Shown here in pieces: positions 53,399 through 63,012 of a stretch of 64,000 bases of DNA. Where the stretch lies: the NCBI RefSeq assembly GCF_019212185.1, contig NZ_CP078138.1:226001-290000 (forward strand), given 5' to 3'. The notes under the pieces were generated by a model that was not told where the DNA came from, did not search any database, and worked only from the letters and a program-made list of their open reading frames with translations. The first letter of the stretch is position 1. Each line of letters opens with the position of its first letter. The stretch comes from Pseudomonas fluorescens. Its GTDB lineage: Bacteria; Pseudomonadota; Gammaproteobacteria; Pseudomonadales; Pseudomonadaceae. A program made the position numbers and the translations under genes.

Positions 53399-53608
53399 TT
53401 ACTGCCAAAACGAGCGCTCCAGTTCGGCCATGCGTTCGCAGTGGCTGATGCCTATATCGGACAGTTGCTGCTCGTTGAGTTGGGCCAACAAGCGTCGGGT
53501 CCGCGCCCTCTCCAGGCTCCTGCCCCAGGCAGCGAACAGTCTGCGGACCAAGCGCCATGCAGCGAGCCGTGGGCGGCGTGGCAGAGGAGTATCCAGTGAA
53601 CGGTCCAT
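53399..53608 (-). CDS. DUF1127 small protein, copy 1
   Basis: 69 residues from ATG 53608 (M-D-R-S-L-D-T-P-L-P-R-R), with GAGGAT upstream. A basic N-terminal half is followed by the DUF1127 core L-A-Q-L-N-E-Q-Q-L-S-D-I-G-I-S-H-C-E-R. Members are small, Arg-rich proteins; some act in RNA turnover or phosphate and stress adaptation in alpha-proteobacteria. Target here unknown. The upstream DNA carries CTGTAC-type repeats. Confidence 0.82.
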   Translation of the reverse strand: MDRSLDTPLPRRPRLAAWRLVRRLFAAWGRSLERARTRRLLAQLNEQQLSDIGISHCERMAELERSFWQ

Positions 53609-53786
53609 GATCTGATCCTCGCGATAAGGCTGGAAGAGCAGCCTTGGGAGATCATGGTGAGCGATTCGCAATTTATGTATCAGTGACACCTGCGCTGAAT
53701 TGTACTGGTTCAGTCTGTTGATTTATTAAACTGTACCTGTCGCGAGTATCCGCTTCTGTATCTGTGTTTTCCTGACCCTGAAACGA

Positions 53787-53820
53787 CAAGACCCGTCGCG
53801 GTTTCCCGCGACGGGTCTTG
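53787..53820. terminator. Strong 15-pair hairpin after DUF1127 copy 2
   Basis: CAAGACCCGTCGCGG and its exact complement flank a TTTC loop. It lies 59 bases downstream of the DUF1127 copy 2 stop on the minus strand. The T-run on either side is weak, so efficiency is uncertain. Confidence 0.65.
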
Positions 53821-53878
53821 TGTGTGCAATTCAAAGTGCTGGCGGTGGACCCAGGGGGTCAGAGCCAGCGACGCTAAG

Positions 53879-54094
53879 TTAGCGCCAGAACGGCTTGCTC
53901 AGCTCTTCGAAGCGTTGTGCTTCGCTAATCCCTGCGTCAGCCAGCAGACGCGAATCCAGGCGAGCCAGTTGATGGCGGCTGGAGATGCGGCGCTGCCACA
54001 GCATCAGGTTGGCGAGAACGCGAAGAGGCATGGAAGCCTGGGATTTTGCAGCTTTGTCTTCGAAGAACAGCTCGGAACTGAGTGTACGTTCCAT
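53879..54094 (-). CDS. DUF1127 small protein, copy 2
   Basis: 71 residues, starting at ATG 54094 (M-E-R-T-L-S-S-E-L), which is spaced nine bases from GGAAGG; the ATG at 54103 sits directly on that ribosome site. The C-terminal half has the DUF1127 core L-A-R-L-D-S-R-L-L-A-D-A-G-I-S-E-A-Q-R. It is a paralogue of copy 1, separated from it by a hairpin and repeated CTGTAC motifs, so each has its own promoter. Confidence 0.82.
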   Translation of the reverse strand: MERTLSSELFFEDKAAKSQASMPLRVLANLMLWQRRISSRHQLARLDSRLLADAGISEAQRFEELSKPFWR

Positions 54095-54413
54095 GGTTGA
54101 CATCCTTCCGCTTGTGGCGGGATTAGGTAGTGGTTTAACTGGTGCCCATGATCCTCTCGTTTGGCCAGTCTCTGTAGATACAGTTCACCTGTATTGTGAG
54201 AGACCAGTTAACTGTTAAAGGGTGCTGTGCTGGTCAAAATTGAGGCAACTGTACCTGTGCGCACTAACTTAGTGCGTTTTCGTTGATTTAGCATCGGAAG
54301 GTAGGGAAATACGGTAGGAAAAGACCGGTACAGCAGTACAGTTTTTGTCAGGATCGAGCGAGGGAATGGCGGGCTGACGAAAAACTGTTTGCGTCAGCCG
54401 CCATCTGTATCAA
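54095..54413. other. Motif-rich region upstream of DUF1127 copy 2
   Basis: 319 bases without a gene. They contain the palindrome CTGTAGATACAG (54172-54183), AACTGTACCTGT (54247-54258) and, on the minus strand, AACTGTACTGCTGTACC (54327-54343). These look like operator half-sites of one regulator; see findings. Confidence 0.5.
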
Positions 54414-55907
54414 TTACACCGCCAGCATGCGCCCGGTTTCTTCCAGGTTCATGTGCCAACTCAGGGCATCACGCAGGATGTGCGGAGTGTGCCCGCCCAG
54501 TGCGCAGGCCTTCTCGAAGTAATCGTTGAGTGCCTGGCGATAGTCCGGGTGCACACAGTTGTCGATCACTGCCCGGGCACGTTCGCGTGGCGCCAGGCCG
54601 CGCAGGTCGGCGAGGCCGATCTCGGTGACGAGGATGTCGACGTCGTGCTCGGTGTGGTCAACGTGGCTGACCATCGGCACCACGCTGGATATCGCCCCGC
54701 CCTTGGCAATCGACTTGGTGACGAAGATTGCCAGGTGCGCGTTGCGGGCAAAATCGCCCGAGCCGCCAATGCCGTTCATCATTCGCGTGCCGCACACGTG
54801 CGTCGAGTTGACGTTGCCGTACAGGTCGAACTCCAGCGCGGTGTTGATGCCGATGATGCCCAGGCGACGCACCACTTCCGGGTGGTTGGAGATTTCCTGC
54901 GGGCGCAGCACCAGCTTGTCCTTGTAGCGCTCCAGGTTGCCGAACACATCGGCGTTGCGGCGCTCCGACAAGGTGATTGAGCTGCCGGAAGCAAAGCTCA
55001 GTTTGCCGGCGTCGATCAGGTCGAAGGTCGAATCCTGCAGGACCTCGGAGTACATGGTCAGGTCGTGGAACGGCGAGTCGATCAAGCCGCACATCACCGA
55101 GTTAGCGATGCTGCCAATGCCGGCCTGCAGTGGGCCGAGTTTGTCAGTCATGCGCCCGGCGTCCACTTCTTGCTTGAAGAAGTCGATCAGGTGATCGGCA
55201 ATGGCCTGGGTTTCGCTGTCCGGCGGCAGCACCGTGGATGGCGAGTCCGACTGGTTGGTGACGACGATGGCGACAATCTTGTCCGCCGGGATCGGGATTG
55301 CAGTGCTGCCGATGCGGTCGTCGACCTGGGTCAGCGGGATCGGCGTGCGGGTCGGCCGGTAGGTCGGGATATAGATGTCGTGCAGGCCTTCCAGATTCGG
55401 GTTGTGCGCCAGGTTGATCTCGACGATCACCTGCTTGGCGAAAATCGCGAAGCTGGCGGAGTTGCCGACCGACGTGGTGGGTACGATGTGGCCTTGTTCG
55501 GTGATGGCCACGGCCTCGATCACCGCAATGTCCGGCAGCTTGAGCTGCTTGTTGCGCAACTGCTCCACGGTTTCCGACAGGTGCTGGTCGATGAACATTA
55601 CCTCGCCGGCATTGATTGCCTTGCGCAGGGTGCTGTCGACCTGGAACGGCATGCGACGAGCCAGCACGCCCGCTTCGGTCAGCTGTTTGTCGAGGTCGTT
55701 GCCCAGGCTGGCGCCGGTCATCAGGCTGATCTTCAGCGGCGTGACCTTGGCGCGCTCTGCCAGCGCATGGGGCACGGCCTTGGCCTCGCCGGCGCGGGTA
55801 AAGCCGCTCATGCCGACGGTCATGCCGTCCTCAATCAGAGCGGCGGCATCGGCGGCGCTCATCACCTTATCCAACAACGAAGGCAAGCGAATACGGTCAC
55901 GGTACAT
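54414..55907 (-). CDS. Acetyl-CoA hydrolase / succinyl-CoA:acetate CoA-transferase family
   Basis: A 497-residue enzyme from ATG 55907 (M-Y-R-D-R-I-R-L-P-S). It belongs to the class I CoA transferases related to AarC/ScpC that move CoA between succinyl-CoA and acetate or propionate. The likely catalytic Glu is in M-Y-S-E-V-L-Q-D-S; the CoA-site glycine loop is Q-A-G-I-G-S-I-A-N and G-G-S-G-D-F-A-R. P. aeruginosa PA5445 is of this type. Substrate preference cannot be read from sequence. Single gene. Confidence 0.9.
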   Translation of the reverse strand: MYRDRIRLPSLLDKVMSAADAAALIEDGMTVGMSGFTRAGEAKAVPHALAERAKVTPLKISLMTGASLGNDLDKQLTEAGVLARRMPFQVDSTLRKAINAGEVMFIDQHLSETVEQLRNKQLKLPDIAVIEAVAITEQGHIVPTTSVGNSASFAIFAKQVIVEINLAHNPNLEGLHDIYIPTYRPTRTPIPLTQVDDRIGSTAIPIPADKIVAIVVTNQSDSPSTVLPPDSETQAIADHLIDFFKQEVDAGRMTDKLGPLQAGIGSIANSVMCGLIDSPFHDLTMYSEVLQDSTFDLIDAGKLSFASGSSITLSERRNADVFGNLERYKDKLVLRPQEISNHPEVVRRLGIIGINTALEFDLYGNVNSTHVCGTRMMNGIGGSGDFARNAHLAIFVTKSIAKGGAISSVVPMVSHVDHTEHDVDILVTEIGLADLRGLAPRERARAVIDNCVHPDYRQALNDYFEKACALGGHTPHILRDALSWHMNLEETGRMLAV

Positions 55908-56032
55908 GGTTGTTATCTCGGGCAACGGAAGCAAGATGCGCAGTCTAGAGATTTCGCAAAAATTCGTCCCGCTACCATGGTCGAATGCCGACCGCCGATT
56001 TAGAGCCTTTGGTCGGGTTTCATGGAGTAATA

Positions 56033-56064
56033 AAAAACCCCAGCCTATTGCAGGCCGGGGTTTT
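56033..56064 (-). terminator. Rho-independent terminator of the pnt operon
   Basis: On the minus strand AAAACCCCGGCCT, a short loop and AGGCTGGGGTTTT form a stem (one G-T pair) followed by a T-run. It lies just after the pntB stop at 56088. Confidence 0.88.
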
Positions 56065-56087
56065 GGGTATTGCGCTGGAGCAATGTT

Positions 56088-57524
56088 TTATTCGACAGCC
56101 TTGACCATGTCCTCGATGACTTTCTTCGCGTCGCCGAAGACCATCATGGTTTTGTCGAGGTAGAACAGTTCGTTGTCCAGACCGGCATAGCCGCTGGCCA
56201 TCGAGCGCTTGTTGACGATAATGGTCTTGGCCTTGAAGGCCTCGAGAATCGGCATGCCGGCGATCGGCGACTTGGGATCGTTCTTCGCCGCCGGGTTGAC
56301 CACGTCGTTGGCGCCCAGCACCAGTACCACGTCGGCCTGGCCGAACTCGGAGTTGATGTCTTCCATCTCGAACACCTGGTCGTACGGCACTTCGGCCTCG
56401 GCCAGCAATACGTTCATGTGGCCAGGCATCCGGCCTGCAACCGGGTGGATCGCGTATTTCACGGTCACGCCGCGGTGCGTCAGCTTTTCGGTCAGTTCCT
56501 TGAGCGCGTGCTGTGCCCGTGCCACTGCCAGGCCGTAGCCCGGAACGATGATCACGGTGTCGGCGTTGGTCAGCAGGAAGGTCGCGTCGTCAGCCGAGCC
56601 GGATTTCACCGGACGAGCTTCTTGCGAGCCGGCTGGACCGCCAGCGTCGGCACTGTTGCCGAAGCCGCCGAGCAGAACGTTGAAGAACGAACGGTTCATC
56701 GCCTTGCACATGATGTACGAGAGGATCGCACCGGACGAACCCACCAGCGAACCTGCGATGATCAGCATCGAGTTGTTCAGCGAGAAACCGATACCGGCCG
56801 CCGCCCAGCCCGAGTAACTGTTGAGCATCGACACCACCACCGGCATGTCGGCACCGCCAATCGGGATGATGATCAGCACGCCCAGCACGAACGCCAGGGC
56901 CAGCATCAGCGCGAAGGCGCCGAGGTTGCCGGTCAGCATGAACATGATGCCCAGGCCCAGTGTCGCCAAGCCCAGGATCAGGTTGACCTTGTGTTGGCCG
57001 CTGAACTGTACCGGTGCGCCCTGGAACAGGCGGAACTTGTACTTGCCCGAGAGTTTGCCGAACGCGATCACCGAGCCGGAGAAGGTAATCGCACCGATGG
57101 CGGCACCGAGGAACAGTTCCAGGCGGTTACCGGCCGGAATCGCGTCGCCCAGTTGCTTGACGATGCCCAGGGACTGCGGCTCGACCACGGCGGCAATCGC
57201 AATGAACACGGCGGCCAGGCCGATCATGCTGTGCATGAACGCGACCAGTTCCGGCATCTTGGTCATTTCAACGCGCTTGGCCATGATCGAACCAGCAGTG
57301 CCGCCGACCAACAGCCCGACAATGACATAACCGATACCAGCGGTGGCAAGCTCTGCGCCCAGCTTATAGATGAGGCCCACAGTTGTGAGGATCGCCAGCG
57401 CCATGCCGAGCATGCCGAACAGGTTGCCGCGTCGCGAGGTGGTGGGGTGCGACAGGCCTTTGAGGGCCTGGATGAAGCAGATCGACGCGATCAAGTAGAG
57501 CGTCGTTACGAGGTTCATGCTCAT
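56088..57524 (-). CDS. pntB: NAD(P) transhydrogenase, beta subunit
   Basis: Beta subunit of the proton-translocating transhydrogenase, 478 residues: about nine membrane helices (residues 1-270) and the C-terminal NADP(H)-binding domain III with V-I-I-V-P-G-Y-G-L-A-V-A-R-A-Q. The enzyme drives NADPH formation from NADH with the proton gradient. The ATG at 57524 overlaps the pntAb stop (TAATG), a coupled start; ATG 57518 is possible. The last gene of the operon. Confidence 0.95.
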   Translation of the reverse strand: MSMNLVTTLYLIASICFIQALKGLSHPTTSRRGNLFGMLGMALAILTTVGLIYKLGAELATAGIGYVIVGLLVGGTAGSIMAKRVEMTKMPELVAFMHSMIGLAAVFIAIAAVVEPQSLGIVKQLGDAIPAGNRLELFLGAAIGAITFSGSVIAFGKLSGKYKFRLFQGAPVQFSGQHKVNLILGLATLGLGIMFMLTGNLGAFALMLALAFVLGVLIIIPIGGADMPVVVSMLNSYSGWAAAGIGFSLNNSMLIIAGSLVGSSGAILSYIMCKAMNRSFFNVLLGGFGNSADAGGPAGSQEARPVKSGSADDATFLLTNADTVIIVPGYGLAVARAQHALKELTEKLTHRGVTVKYAIHPVAGRMPGHMNVLLAEAEVPYDQVFEMEDINSEFGQADVVLVLGANDVVNPAAKNDPKSPIAGMPILEAFKAKTIIVNKRSMASGYAGLDNELFYLDKTMMVFGDAKKVIEDMVKAVE

Positions 57525-57847
57525 TACTTCGGCGCCTCTTCTTTTACGGCTTTCGGGGCTTTTTTCTTGAACATCTCAAGCATGCGTCGGGTGACCAGGA
57601 AGCCACCAAAGACGTTCACTGCCGCCAGTGCGACAGCCAGGGTGCCCATGGTTTTGCCCAGCGGGGTCACGGTCAGGGCGGCGGCCAGCATGGCGCCGAC
57701 AATCACGATTGCAGAAATGGCGTTGGTAACGGCCATCAACGGCGTGTGCAAGGCGGGTGTAACGTTCCAGACCACGTGGTAACCGACATAAATCGCCAGC
57801 ACGAAGATGATCAGGTTGTAGATACCGGGGGAGATAAGCTCTTCCAT
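57524..57847 (-). CDS. pntAb: NAD(P) transhydrogenase, alpha subunit part 2
   Basis: The membrane part of the split alpha subunit, 107 residues with about three to four helices (from [13 protein letters not shown]). In E. coli it is fused to the NAD-binding domain; here it is a separate gene, as in other pseudomonads and Rhodospirillum. It lies 15 bases after pntAa and overlaps pntB by one base. Confidence 0.94.
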   Translation of the reverse strand: MEELISPGIYNLIIFVLAIYVGYHVVWNVTPALHTPLMAVTNAISAIVIVGAMLAAALTVTPLGKTMGTLAVALAAVNVFGGFLVTRRMLEMFKKKAPKAVKEEAPK

Positions 57848-57862
57848 CGTCTGAATCCCTGC

Positions 57863-58984
57863 TTAGGCGTTTTTGCGGATGACTTGGCCGTCGCGGCACA
57901 TCAGGCACGCGGCGACGATGTCGTCTTCGAGGTTGATCTCGAACTGGCCTTCCTTGGTGAAAACCAGTTTCAGGAAGTCCAGCAGGTTGCGCGCATACAG
58001 CGCCGAAGCGTCTGCACCGACCTGGGCGGCCAGGTTGGTCGGACCACAAATGGTCACGCCGTGGGCCACGATCACCTGATCGGCGACGGTCAGCGGGCAG
58101 TTGCCGCCTTGCGCAGCAGCCAGGTCTATGACTACCGAGCCAGGCTTCATTTGCGCAACGGTTTCCGCGCTCAGCAACACCGGTGCCTTGCGGCCGGGAA
58201 TCAGCGCAGTGGTGATGACGATGTCGGCTTGCTTGGCGCGCTCGTGCACCGCCTGGGCCTGACGCTGCATCCAACTGGCGGGCATTGGGCGTGCATAACC
58301 ACCGACACCGACCGCGCACTCACGCTCTTCATCGGTTTCGTAAGGCACGTCGACGAACTTGGCGCCCAGGGATTCGATCTGTTCCTTCACCGCCGGACGC
58401 ACGTCGGACGCTTCGATCACCGCACCCAGGCGCTTGGCCGTGGCGATGGCCTGCAGACCCGCGACGCCGGCGCCGAGAATCAGCACGCGAGCCGCTTTGA
58501 CGGTGCCCGCAGCGGTCATCAGCATCGGCATGAAGCGCGGATAGTGGTGAGCTGCCAGCAGTACGGCTTTATAGCCGGCAATGTTGGCTTGCGAGGAAAG
58601 CACATCAAGGCTTTGCGCACGGGAGGTGCGCGGCGCGGCTTCCAGGGAAAAGGCGGTGATACCGGCCTCGGCCAGCTTGGCAATGGTTTCATTGCTGAAC
58701 GGGTTGAGCATGCCAACCAGCACGGTGCCGCTTTTGATCAGGCTCAGTTCGCTATCGCTGGGGGCGACAACCTTGAGGATCAGCTCTGCACCAAATGCAT
58801 CGTTGGCGCTGCCAATCACTGCACCTGCCGCTTCATAAGCACTGTCGACAACGCTGGCATTGATGCCGGCGCCGGTTTGCACAGTGACTTTATGACCCTG
58901 GCCGATCAGCTTCTTGATGGTTTCCGGGGTTGCAGCAACCCGCGTTTCACCGGTCTGGGTCTCGAGAGGAACACCAATGTGCAC
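57863..58984 (-). CDS. pntAa: NAD(P) transhydrogenase, alpha subunit part 1
   Basis: Soluble NAD(H)-binding domain I, 373 residues, two Rossmann-like halves with A-R-V-L-I-L-G-A-G-V-A-G-L-Q-A and the mobile loop region near R-P-M-P-A-S-W. First gene of the pntAa-pntAb-pntB operon. Its start M-H-I-G-V-P-L-E-T-Q at 58984 has AGGAG upstream. The three genes together make a complete enzyme. Confidence 0.95.
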   Translation of the reverse strand: MHIGVPLETQTGETRVAATPETIKKLIGQGHKVTVQTGAGINASVVDSAYEAAGAVIGSANDAFGAELILKVVAPSDSELSLIKSGTVLVGMLNPFSNETIAKLAEAGITAFSLEAAPRTSRAQSLDVLSSQANIAGYKAVLLAAHHYPRFMPMLMTAAGTVKAARVLILGAGVAGLQAIATAKRLGAVIEASDVRPAVKEQIESLGAKFVDVPYETDEERECAVGVGGYARPMPASWMQRQAQAVHERAKQADIVITTALIPGRKAPVLLSAETVAQMKPGSVVIDLAAAQGGNCPLTVADQVIVAHGVTICGPTNLAAQVGADASALYARNLLDFLKLVFTKEGQFEINLEDDIVAACLMCRDGQVIRKNA

Positions 58985-59418
58985 GTCAAATCTCCTGCTT
59001 GATCTTATTGCTTTCGATCTTTCTTAGAAGGCCAGCGCACTGCGGAGGGTGCGACTGGGGCGGCCGATCAGCACGACCCCGCTGTATTCAAGGCGGGGCG
59101 CGGCATTTTGCAGGCGAACTAAGTGGCCTTCAAGGGATTATGACGGGTGACGGAAAATTAACTACAAGTCACCCCGTGACCGAATGTCGCAACCCACCGT
59201 TAAAGTTCCGTCTAGCCCGTGGCTTGTGGGGATTGTCGGGAGAAAATAGTAATTTACGCATCGGCTATATGAATGATGCGCCATTGCTTCGCCTGGGCGT
59301 CTGAAAGCCACGTGGTTGGCAGTCTGTGGGACGATTGTGCCGTTTTGAGTACAGTCTGTGGAAATGCGACATAAAGTTATATCTGTAGGGCTTAAATTTT
59401 ATTGACTACGGGGTCAAA
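58985..59418. other. Intergenic region between pntAa and gcdR
   Basis: 434 bases without a gene of recognisable character. It must hold the pnt promoter (minus strand). A short open frame here has no family signal. Nothing else can be supported. Confidence 0.4.
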
Positions 59419-60333
59419 TTACTGCGAAAGGCCCATTCTATCTATGTTGTAGCTGTGCGCCTGGTGGATCAACCAGTCCCGAAAGGCGCGTAAAGAGGCG
59501 GATTCAACCTTTCGGTCAGGAATCATCAGGTAATACGCCTTGATACTCGACAGTGCCTGCGGGTTGGCAATCACCAGTCTTTGCTCGGCCAACTCGCGTT
59601 GAATCAGGAACGGTGGGATCAGTGCGATTCCCATGTCGTGCATGGCCGCTTGGGCGAGCATGGAGAATAGCTCGTAGCGTGGTCCTGTCATGTCGCGGGG
59701 GATATTCAGTTGCTGGGCATTGAACCATTGGCGCCATGCATAGGGACGTGTGGTCTGTTGCAACAGTGGCAGTTCGGCAATCCGTTCGGCGCACAGGTGT
59801 GCGTGGTTGTCCAGCAGTGCCGGACTGCAGACTGGCATCGGATTCTCCCCCATCAGACGGTGGGATTCGGTGCCTGGCCAATCAGCATCGCCAAAGTAGA
59901 TCGCGGCGTCGAACTCAGTGTCGGCGAACAGGAAGGGGCGGGTGCGGTTGGTCAGGTTGACCGTCACTTCCGGGTGTTGCTGCTGGAAATCCTTGAGTCG
60001 GGGCAGCAGCCATTGGGTGCCAAAGGTCGGGACTACCGCCAGTTCAATGGTGTTGGCGCCTTGCTGGCCCATGACTGACAAGGTATCCCGCTCGACTGCG
60101 TCCAGCTGGGTGGCGACGCGCCGGCTGTAGGAAAGACCGGCTTCAGTGAGCTTCACGCCGCGCCGTGAGCGTCGGAACAGTTCGACGCTGAGGAACTCCT
60201 CCAGCCCGGCAATTTGTCGGCAGATGGCGCCTTGGGTGAGGGAAAGCTCATGAGCGGCTTTGGTGAAGCTCTCGTGGCGCGCCGCCGCTTCGAAGCTGAT
60301 CAGCGCGGCAGTGCTGGGAATTTTGCGGCGCAT
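59419..60333 (-). CDS. gcdR: LysR-type regulator of glutarate genes
   Basis: A 304-residue LysR-family transcription factor. The N-terminal winged helix has the motif F-E-A-A-A-R-H-E-S-F-T-K-A-A-H-E-L-S-L-T-Q-G, and the effector domain follows. The ATG at 60333 is preceded by GTGAGG; the earlier GTG at 60348 is less suited. It is divergent from gcdH, the standard place for a LysR activator, and Pseudomonas GcdR activates gcdH with glutarate. The effector here is inferred. Confidence 0.88.
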   Translation of the reverse strand: MRRKIPSTAALISFEAAARHESFTKAAHELSLTQGAICRQIAGLEEFLSVELFRRSRRGVKLTEAGLSYSRRVATQLDAVERDTLSVMGQQGANTIELAVVPTFGTQWLLPRLKDFQQQHPEVTVNLTNRTRPFLFADTEFDAAIYFGDADWPGTESHRLMGENPMPVCSPALLDNHAHLCAERIAELPLLQQTTRPYAWRQWFNAQQLNIPRDMTGPRYELFSMLAQAAMHDMGIALIPPFLIQRELAEQRLVIANPQALSSIKAYYLMIPDRKVESASLRAFRDWLIHQAHSYNIDRMGLSQ

Positions 60334-60490
60334 GTACGGCAACCTCACTAATAAGTTGTCTGTTTAGGGCTTGCACCTATTACGGAGTGAGAAATTAGCA
60401 CAACAGCATGCGAAATCCTCGTTTGCTCAATCCCTGTACGGCGCCTAGGATCATTCCACGATATTTGACCACCTTCGCGAGGACAGGCTC

Positions 60491-61672
60491 ATGGCCGGTA
60501 AAGCTAGCTTCAACTGGATCGATCCCCTGCTGCTGGATCAACAGCTCACTGAAGAAGAGCGCATGGTGCGCGACAGCGCTGCGCAGTTTGCGCAGGACAA
60601 ACTGGCACCACGCATCCTCGAAGCTTTCCGCCATGAAAAGACCGACCCGGCGATCTTCCGTGAAATGGGTGAAATCGGCCTGCTGGGCGCGACTATCCCT
60701 GAGCAGTACGGCGGCAGCGGGCTGAACTACGTGTGCTACGGCCTGATCGCCCGTGAGGTTGAGCGCGTCGATTCCGGCTACCGTTCGATGATGAGTGTGC
60801 AGTCCTCACTGGTGATGGTGCCGATCAATGAGTTCGGTACCGAAGCGCAAAAGCAGAAGTACCTGCCGAAACTGGCCTCGGGTGAGTGGATTGGTTGCTT
60901 CGGTCTGACTGAGCCTAACCATGGTTCCGACCCTGGTTCGATGATCACTCGTGCACGCAAAGTGGAAGGCGGCTACAGCCTGACCGGCAGCAAGATGTGG
61001 ATCACCAACAGCCCGATCGCCGACGTGTTTGTGGTCTGGGGTAAAGATGATGCGGGCGATATCCGCGGCTTCGTGCTGGAAAAAGGCTGGAAAGGTCTGA
61101 GCGCTCCGGCGATCCACGGCAAGGTTGGTCTGCGTGCGTCGATCACCGGCGAGATCGTGATGGACAACGTGTTTGTTCCAGAAGAAAACATCTTCCCGGA
61201 TGTCCGTGGCCTCAAAGGTCCGTTCACCTGCCTCAACTCGGCGCGCTATGGCATTTCCTGGGGCGCACTGGGCGCGGCCGAGTTCTGCTGGCACACCGCT
61301 CGTCAGTACACCCTGGATCGTCAGCAGTTCGGTCGCCCATTGGCAGCCACCCAGTTGATCCAGAAGAAACTGGCGGACATGCAGACCGAGATCACTCTGG
61401 CGCTCCAAGGCTGTCTGCGTCTGGGGCGGATGAAGGATGAAGGCACGGCTGCGGTTGAAATCACGTCGATGATGAAGCGCAATTCTTGCGGCAAGTCCTT
61501 GGACATCGTACGCATGGCTCGCGACATGCTCGGCGGCAACGGCATTTCCGACGAGTTCGGTGTGGCGCGTCACCTGGTCAACCTTGAGGTGGTGAATACC
61601 TACGAAGGCACCCATGACGTTCACGCGCTGATCCTTGGTCGTGCGCAAACCGGTCTCCAGGCGTTCTATTAA
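60491..61672 (+). CDS. gcdH: Glutaryl-CoA dehydrogenase
   Basis: FAD enzyme of the acyl-CoA dehydrogenase family that oxidises and decarboxylates glutaryl-CoA to crotonyl-CoA in lysine/glutarate breakdown. 393 residues; the family block [11 protein letters not shown] is near 140 and the catalytic base is E372 in N-T-Y-E-G-T-H-D. The next gene starts 14 bases after its stop, so both form an operon. GGACAG and weak AGGA sites precede the ATG. Confidence 0.95.
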   Translation: MAGKASFNWIDPLLLDQQLTEEERMVRDSAAQFAQDKLAPRILEAFRHEKTDPAIFREMGEIGLLGATIPEQYGGSGLNYVCYGLIAREVERVDSGYRSMMSVQSSLVMVPINEFGTEAQKQKYLPKLASGEWIGCFGLTEPNHGSDPGSMITRARKVEGGYSLTGSKMWITNSPIADVFVVWGKDDAGDIRGFVLEKGWKGLSAPAIHGKVGLRASITGEIVMDNVFVPEENIFPDVRGLKGPFTCLNSARYGISWGALGAAEFCWHTARQYTLDRQQFGRPLAATQLIQKKLADMQTEITLALQGCLRLGRMKDEGTAAVEITSMMKRNSCGKSLDIVRMARDMLGGNGISDEFGVARHLVNLEVVNTYEGTHDVHALILGRAQTGLQAFY

Positions 61673-61686
61673 TAGGAGGGCGGACC

Positions 61687-62907
61687 ATGGGTGCGTTATC
61701 GCATTTGCGGGTACTGGATTTATCGCGGGTACTGGCCGGGCCATGGGCCGGCCAGATCCTCGCGGACCTGGGGGCTGAGGTCATCAAGGTCGAGCGTCCG
61801 GGCAACGGCGATGACACGCGCGCCTGGGGTCCGCCCTTCCTTAAAGATGCTTACGGCGAGAACACCAGTGAGGCGGCTTATTACCTCTCGGCCAATCGCA
61901 ACAAACAATCGGTGACCATCGACTTCACCCGAGCCGAAGGTCAGAAGCTGGTGCGCGAGTTGGCGGCCAAGTCAGACATCCTCATTGAAAACTTCAAGGT
62001 CGGTGGTCTGGCGGCTTATGGGTTGGATTACGAGTCGCTGAAGGCGATCAATCCTGACTTGATTTACTGCTCGATCACCGGCTTTGGTCAAACCGGGCCC
62101 TACGCCAAGCGCGCGGGCTATGACTTCATGATCCAGGGGCTGGGCGGCTTGATGAGCCTGACCGGTCGCCCCGAGGGTGATGAAGGTGCAGGGCCGGTGA
62201 AGGTCGGCGTGGCGCTGACGGATATCTTGACCGGGCTGTATTCGACGGTGGCGATCCTGGCGGCGCTGGCGCATCGCGATCACGACGGTGGTGGCCAGCA
62301 CATCGACATGGCATTGCTGGATGTGCAAGTCGCTTGCCTGGCTAACCAGGCCATGAACTATCTGACCACAGGCGTGGCTCCCAAGCGACTGGGCAACGCC
62401 CATCCTAATATAGTGCCGTACCAGGATTTCCCGACAGCAGATGGCGACTTTATCCTCACCGTGGGTAACGACGGGCAGTTTCGCAAGTTTGCCCAGGTGG
62501 CCGGTCAGCCACAGTGGGCGGATGATCCGAGGTTTGCCACCAACACCCAGCGTGTAGCGAATCGTGCGGTGCTGATCCCGTTGATTCGTCAGGCGACAGT
62601 GTTCAAGACCACCGCGCAGTGGGTGTCCGAGTTGGAACAAGCGGGCGTGCCTTGTGGGCCGATCAATGATCTTTCCCAGGTGTTTGCCGATCCCCAGGTG
62701 CAGGCGCGCGGGTTGGCGATCGAGCTGCCCCATGCGTTGGCCGGTTTGGTTCCGCAGGTGGCCAGCCCTATCCGGCTGTCGCAGACGCCCGTGGAGTACC
62801 GTCATGCGCCACCTCTTCTGGGGGAGCACACGCTGGAGGTCTTGCAGCGGGTGTTGGGAATGAATGCGGACGCGGTGGCGGCCTTTAAAGAGTCCGGTGT
62901 GCTTTAA
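61687..62907 (+). CDS. CaiB/BaiF family CoA transferase (probably glutarate CoA-transferase)
   Basis: Class III CoA transferase, 406 residues. The N-terminal motif L-R-V-L-D-L-S-R-V-L-A-G-P-W and the catalytic Asp in H-I-D-M-A-L-L-D are present. Following gcdH with 14 bases between, it probably activates glutarate with CoA from succinyl-CoA, as the human SUGCT enzyme does, to feed GcdH. GGAGG precedes the ATG at 61687. A terminator follows. Confidence 0.88.
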   Translation: MGALSHLRVLDLSRVLAGPWAGQILADLGAEVIKVERPGNGDDTRAWGPPFLKDAYGENTSEAAYYLSANRNKQSVTIDFTRAEGQKLVRELAAKSDILIENFKVGGLAAYGLDYESLKAINPDLIYCSITGFGQTGPYAKRAGYDFMIQGLGGLMSLTGRPEGDEGAGPVKVGVALTDILTGLYSTVAILAALAHRDHDGGGQHIDMALLDVQVACLANQAMNYLTTGVAPKRLGNAHPNIVPYQDFPTADGDFILTVGNDGQFRKFAQVAGQPQWADDPRFATNTQRVANRAVLIPLIRQATVFKTTAQWVSELEQAGVPCGPINDLSQVFADPQVQARGLAIELPHALAGLVPQVASPIRLSQTPVEYRHAPPLLGEHTLEVLQRVLGMNADAVAAFKESGVL

Positions 62908-62931
62908 ACGGCTTCTCTATATAGAAGCGTT

Positions 62932-62971
62932 GCCGTTCCTTGCTTGAATAGAAGGAACGGCATCGTTTTTT
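62932..62971 (+). terminator. Rho-independent terminator after the gcdH operon
   Basis: GCCGTTCCTT and AAGGAACGGC form a perfect ten-pair stem around a ten-base loop, and a T-run (TTTTTT) follows four bases later. Confidence 0.92.
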
Positions 62972-63012
62972 GGGCTTTGCGCAACTCATTGATCGAAAAG
63001 CAAAATTAGTGG

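Noticed and set aside
56070..57782. 570-residue frame opposite pntB
   Set aside because: It is antisense to pntB and pntAb, which are certain genes; the product is compositionally biased and has no recognisable domain.
59190..59304. Possible small gene between pntAa and gcdR
   Set aside because: The short plus-strand frame has no ribosome site, no domain and atypical codon use; nothing distinguishes it from chance.
62911..62928. Small palindrome GCTTCTCTATATAGAAGC after the CoA transferase gene
   Set aside because: It is a six-pair hairpin directly before a much stronger terminator; probably incidental or a supporting stem.
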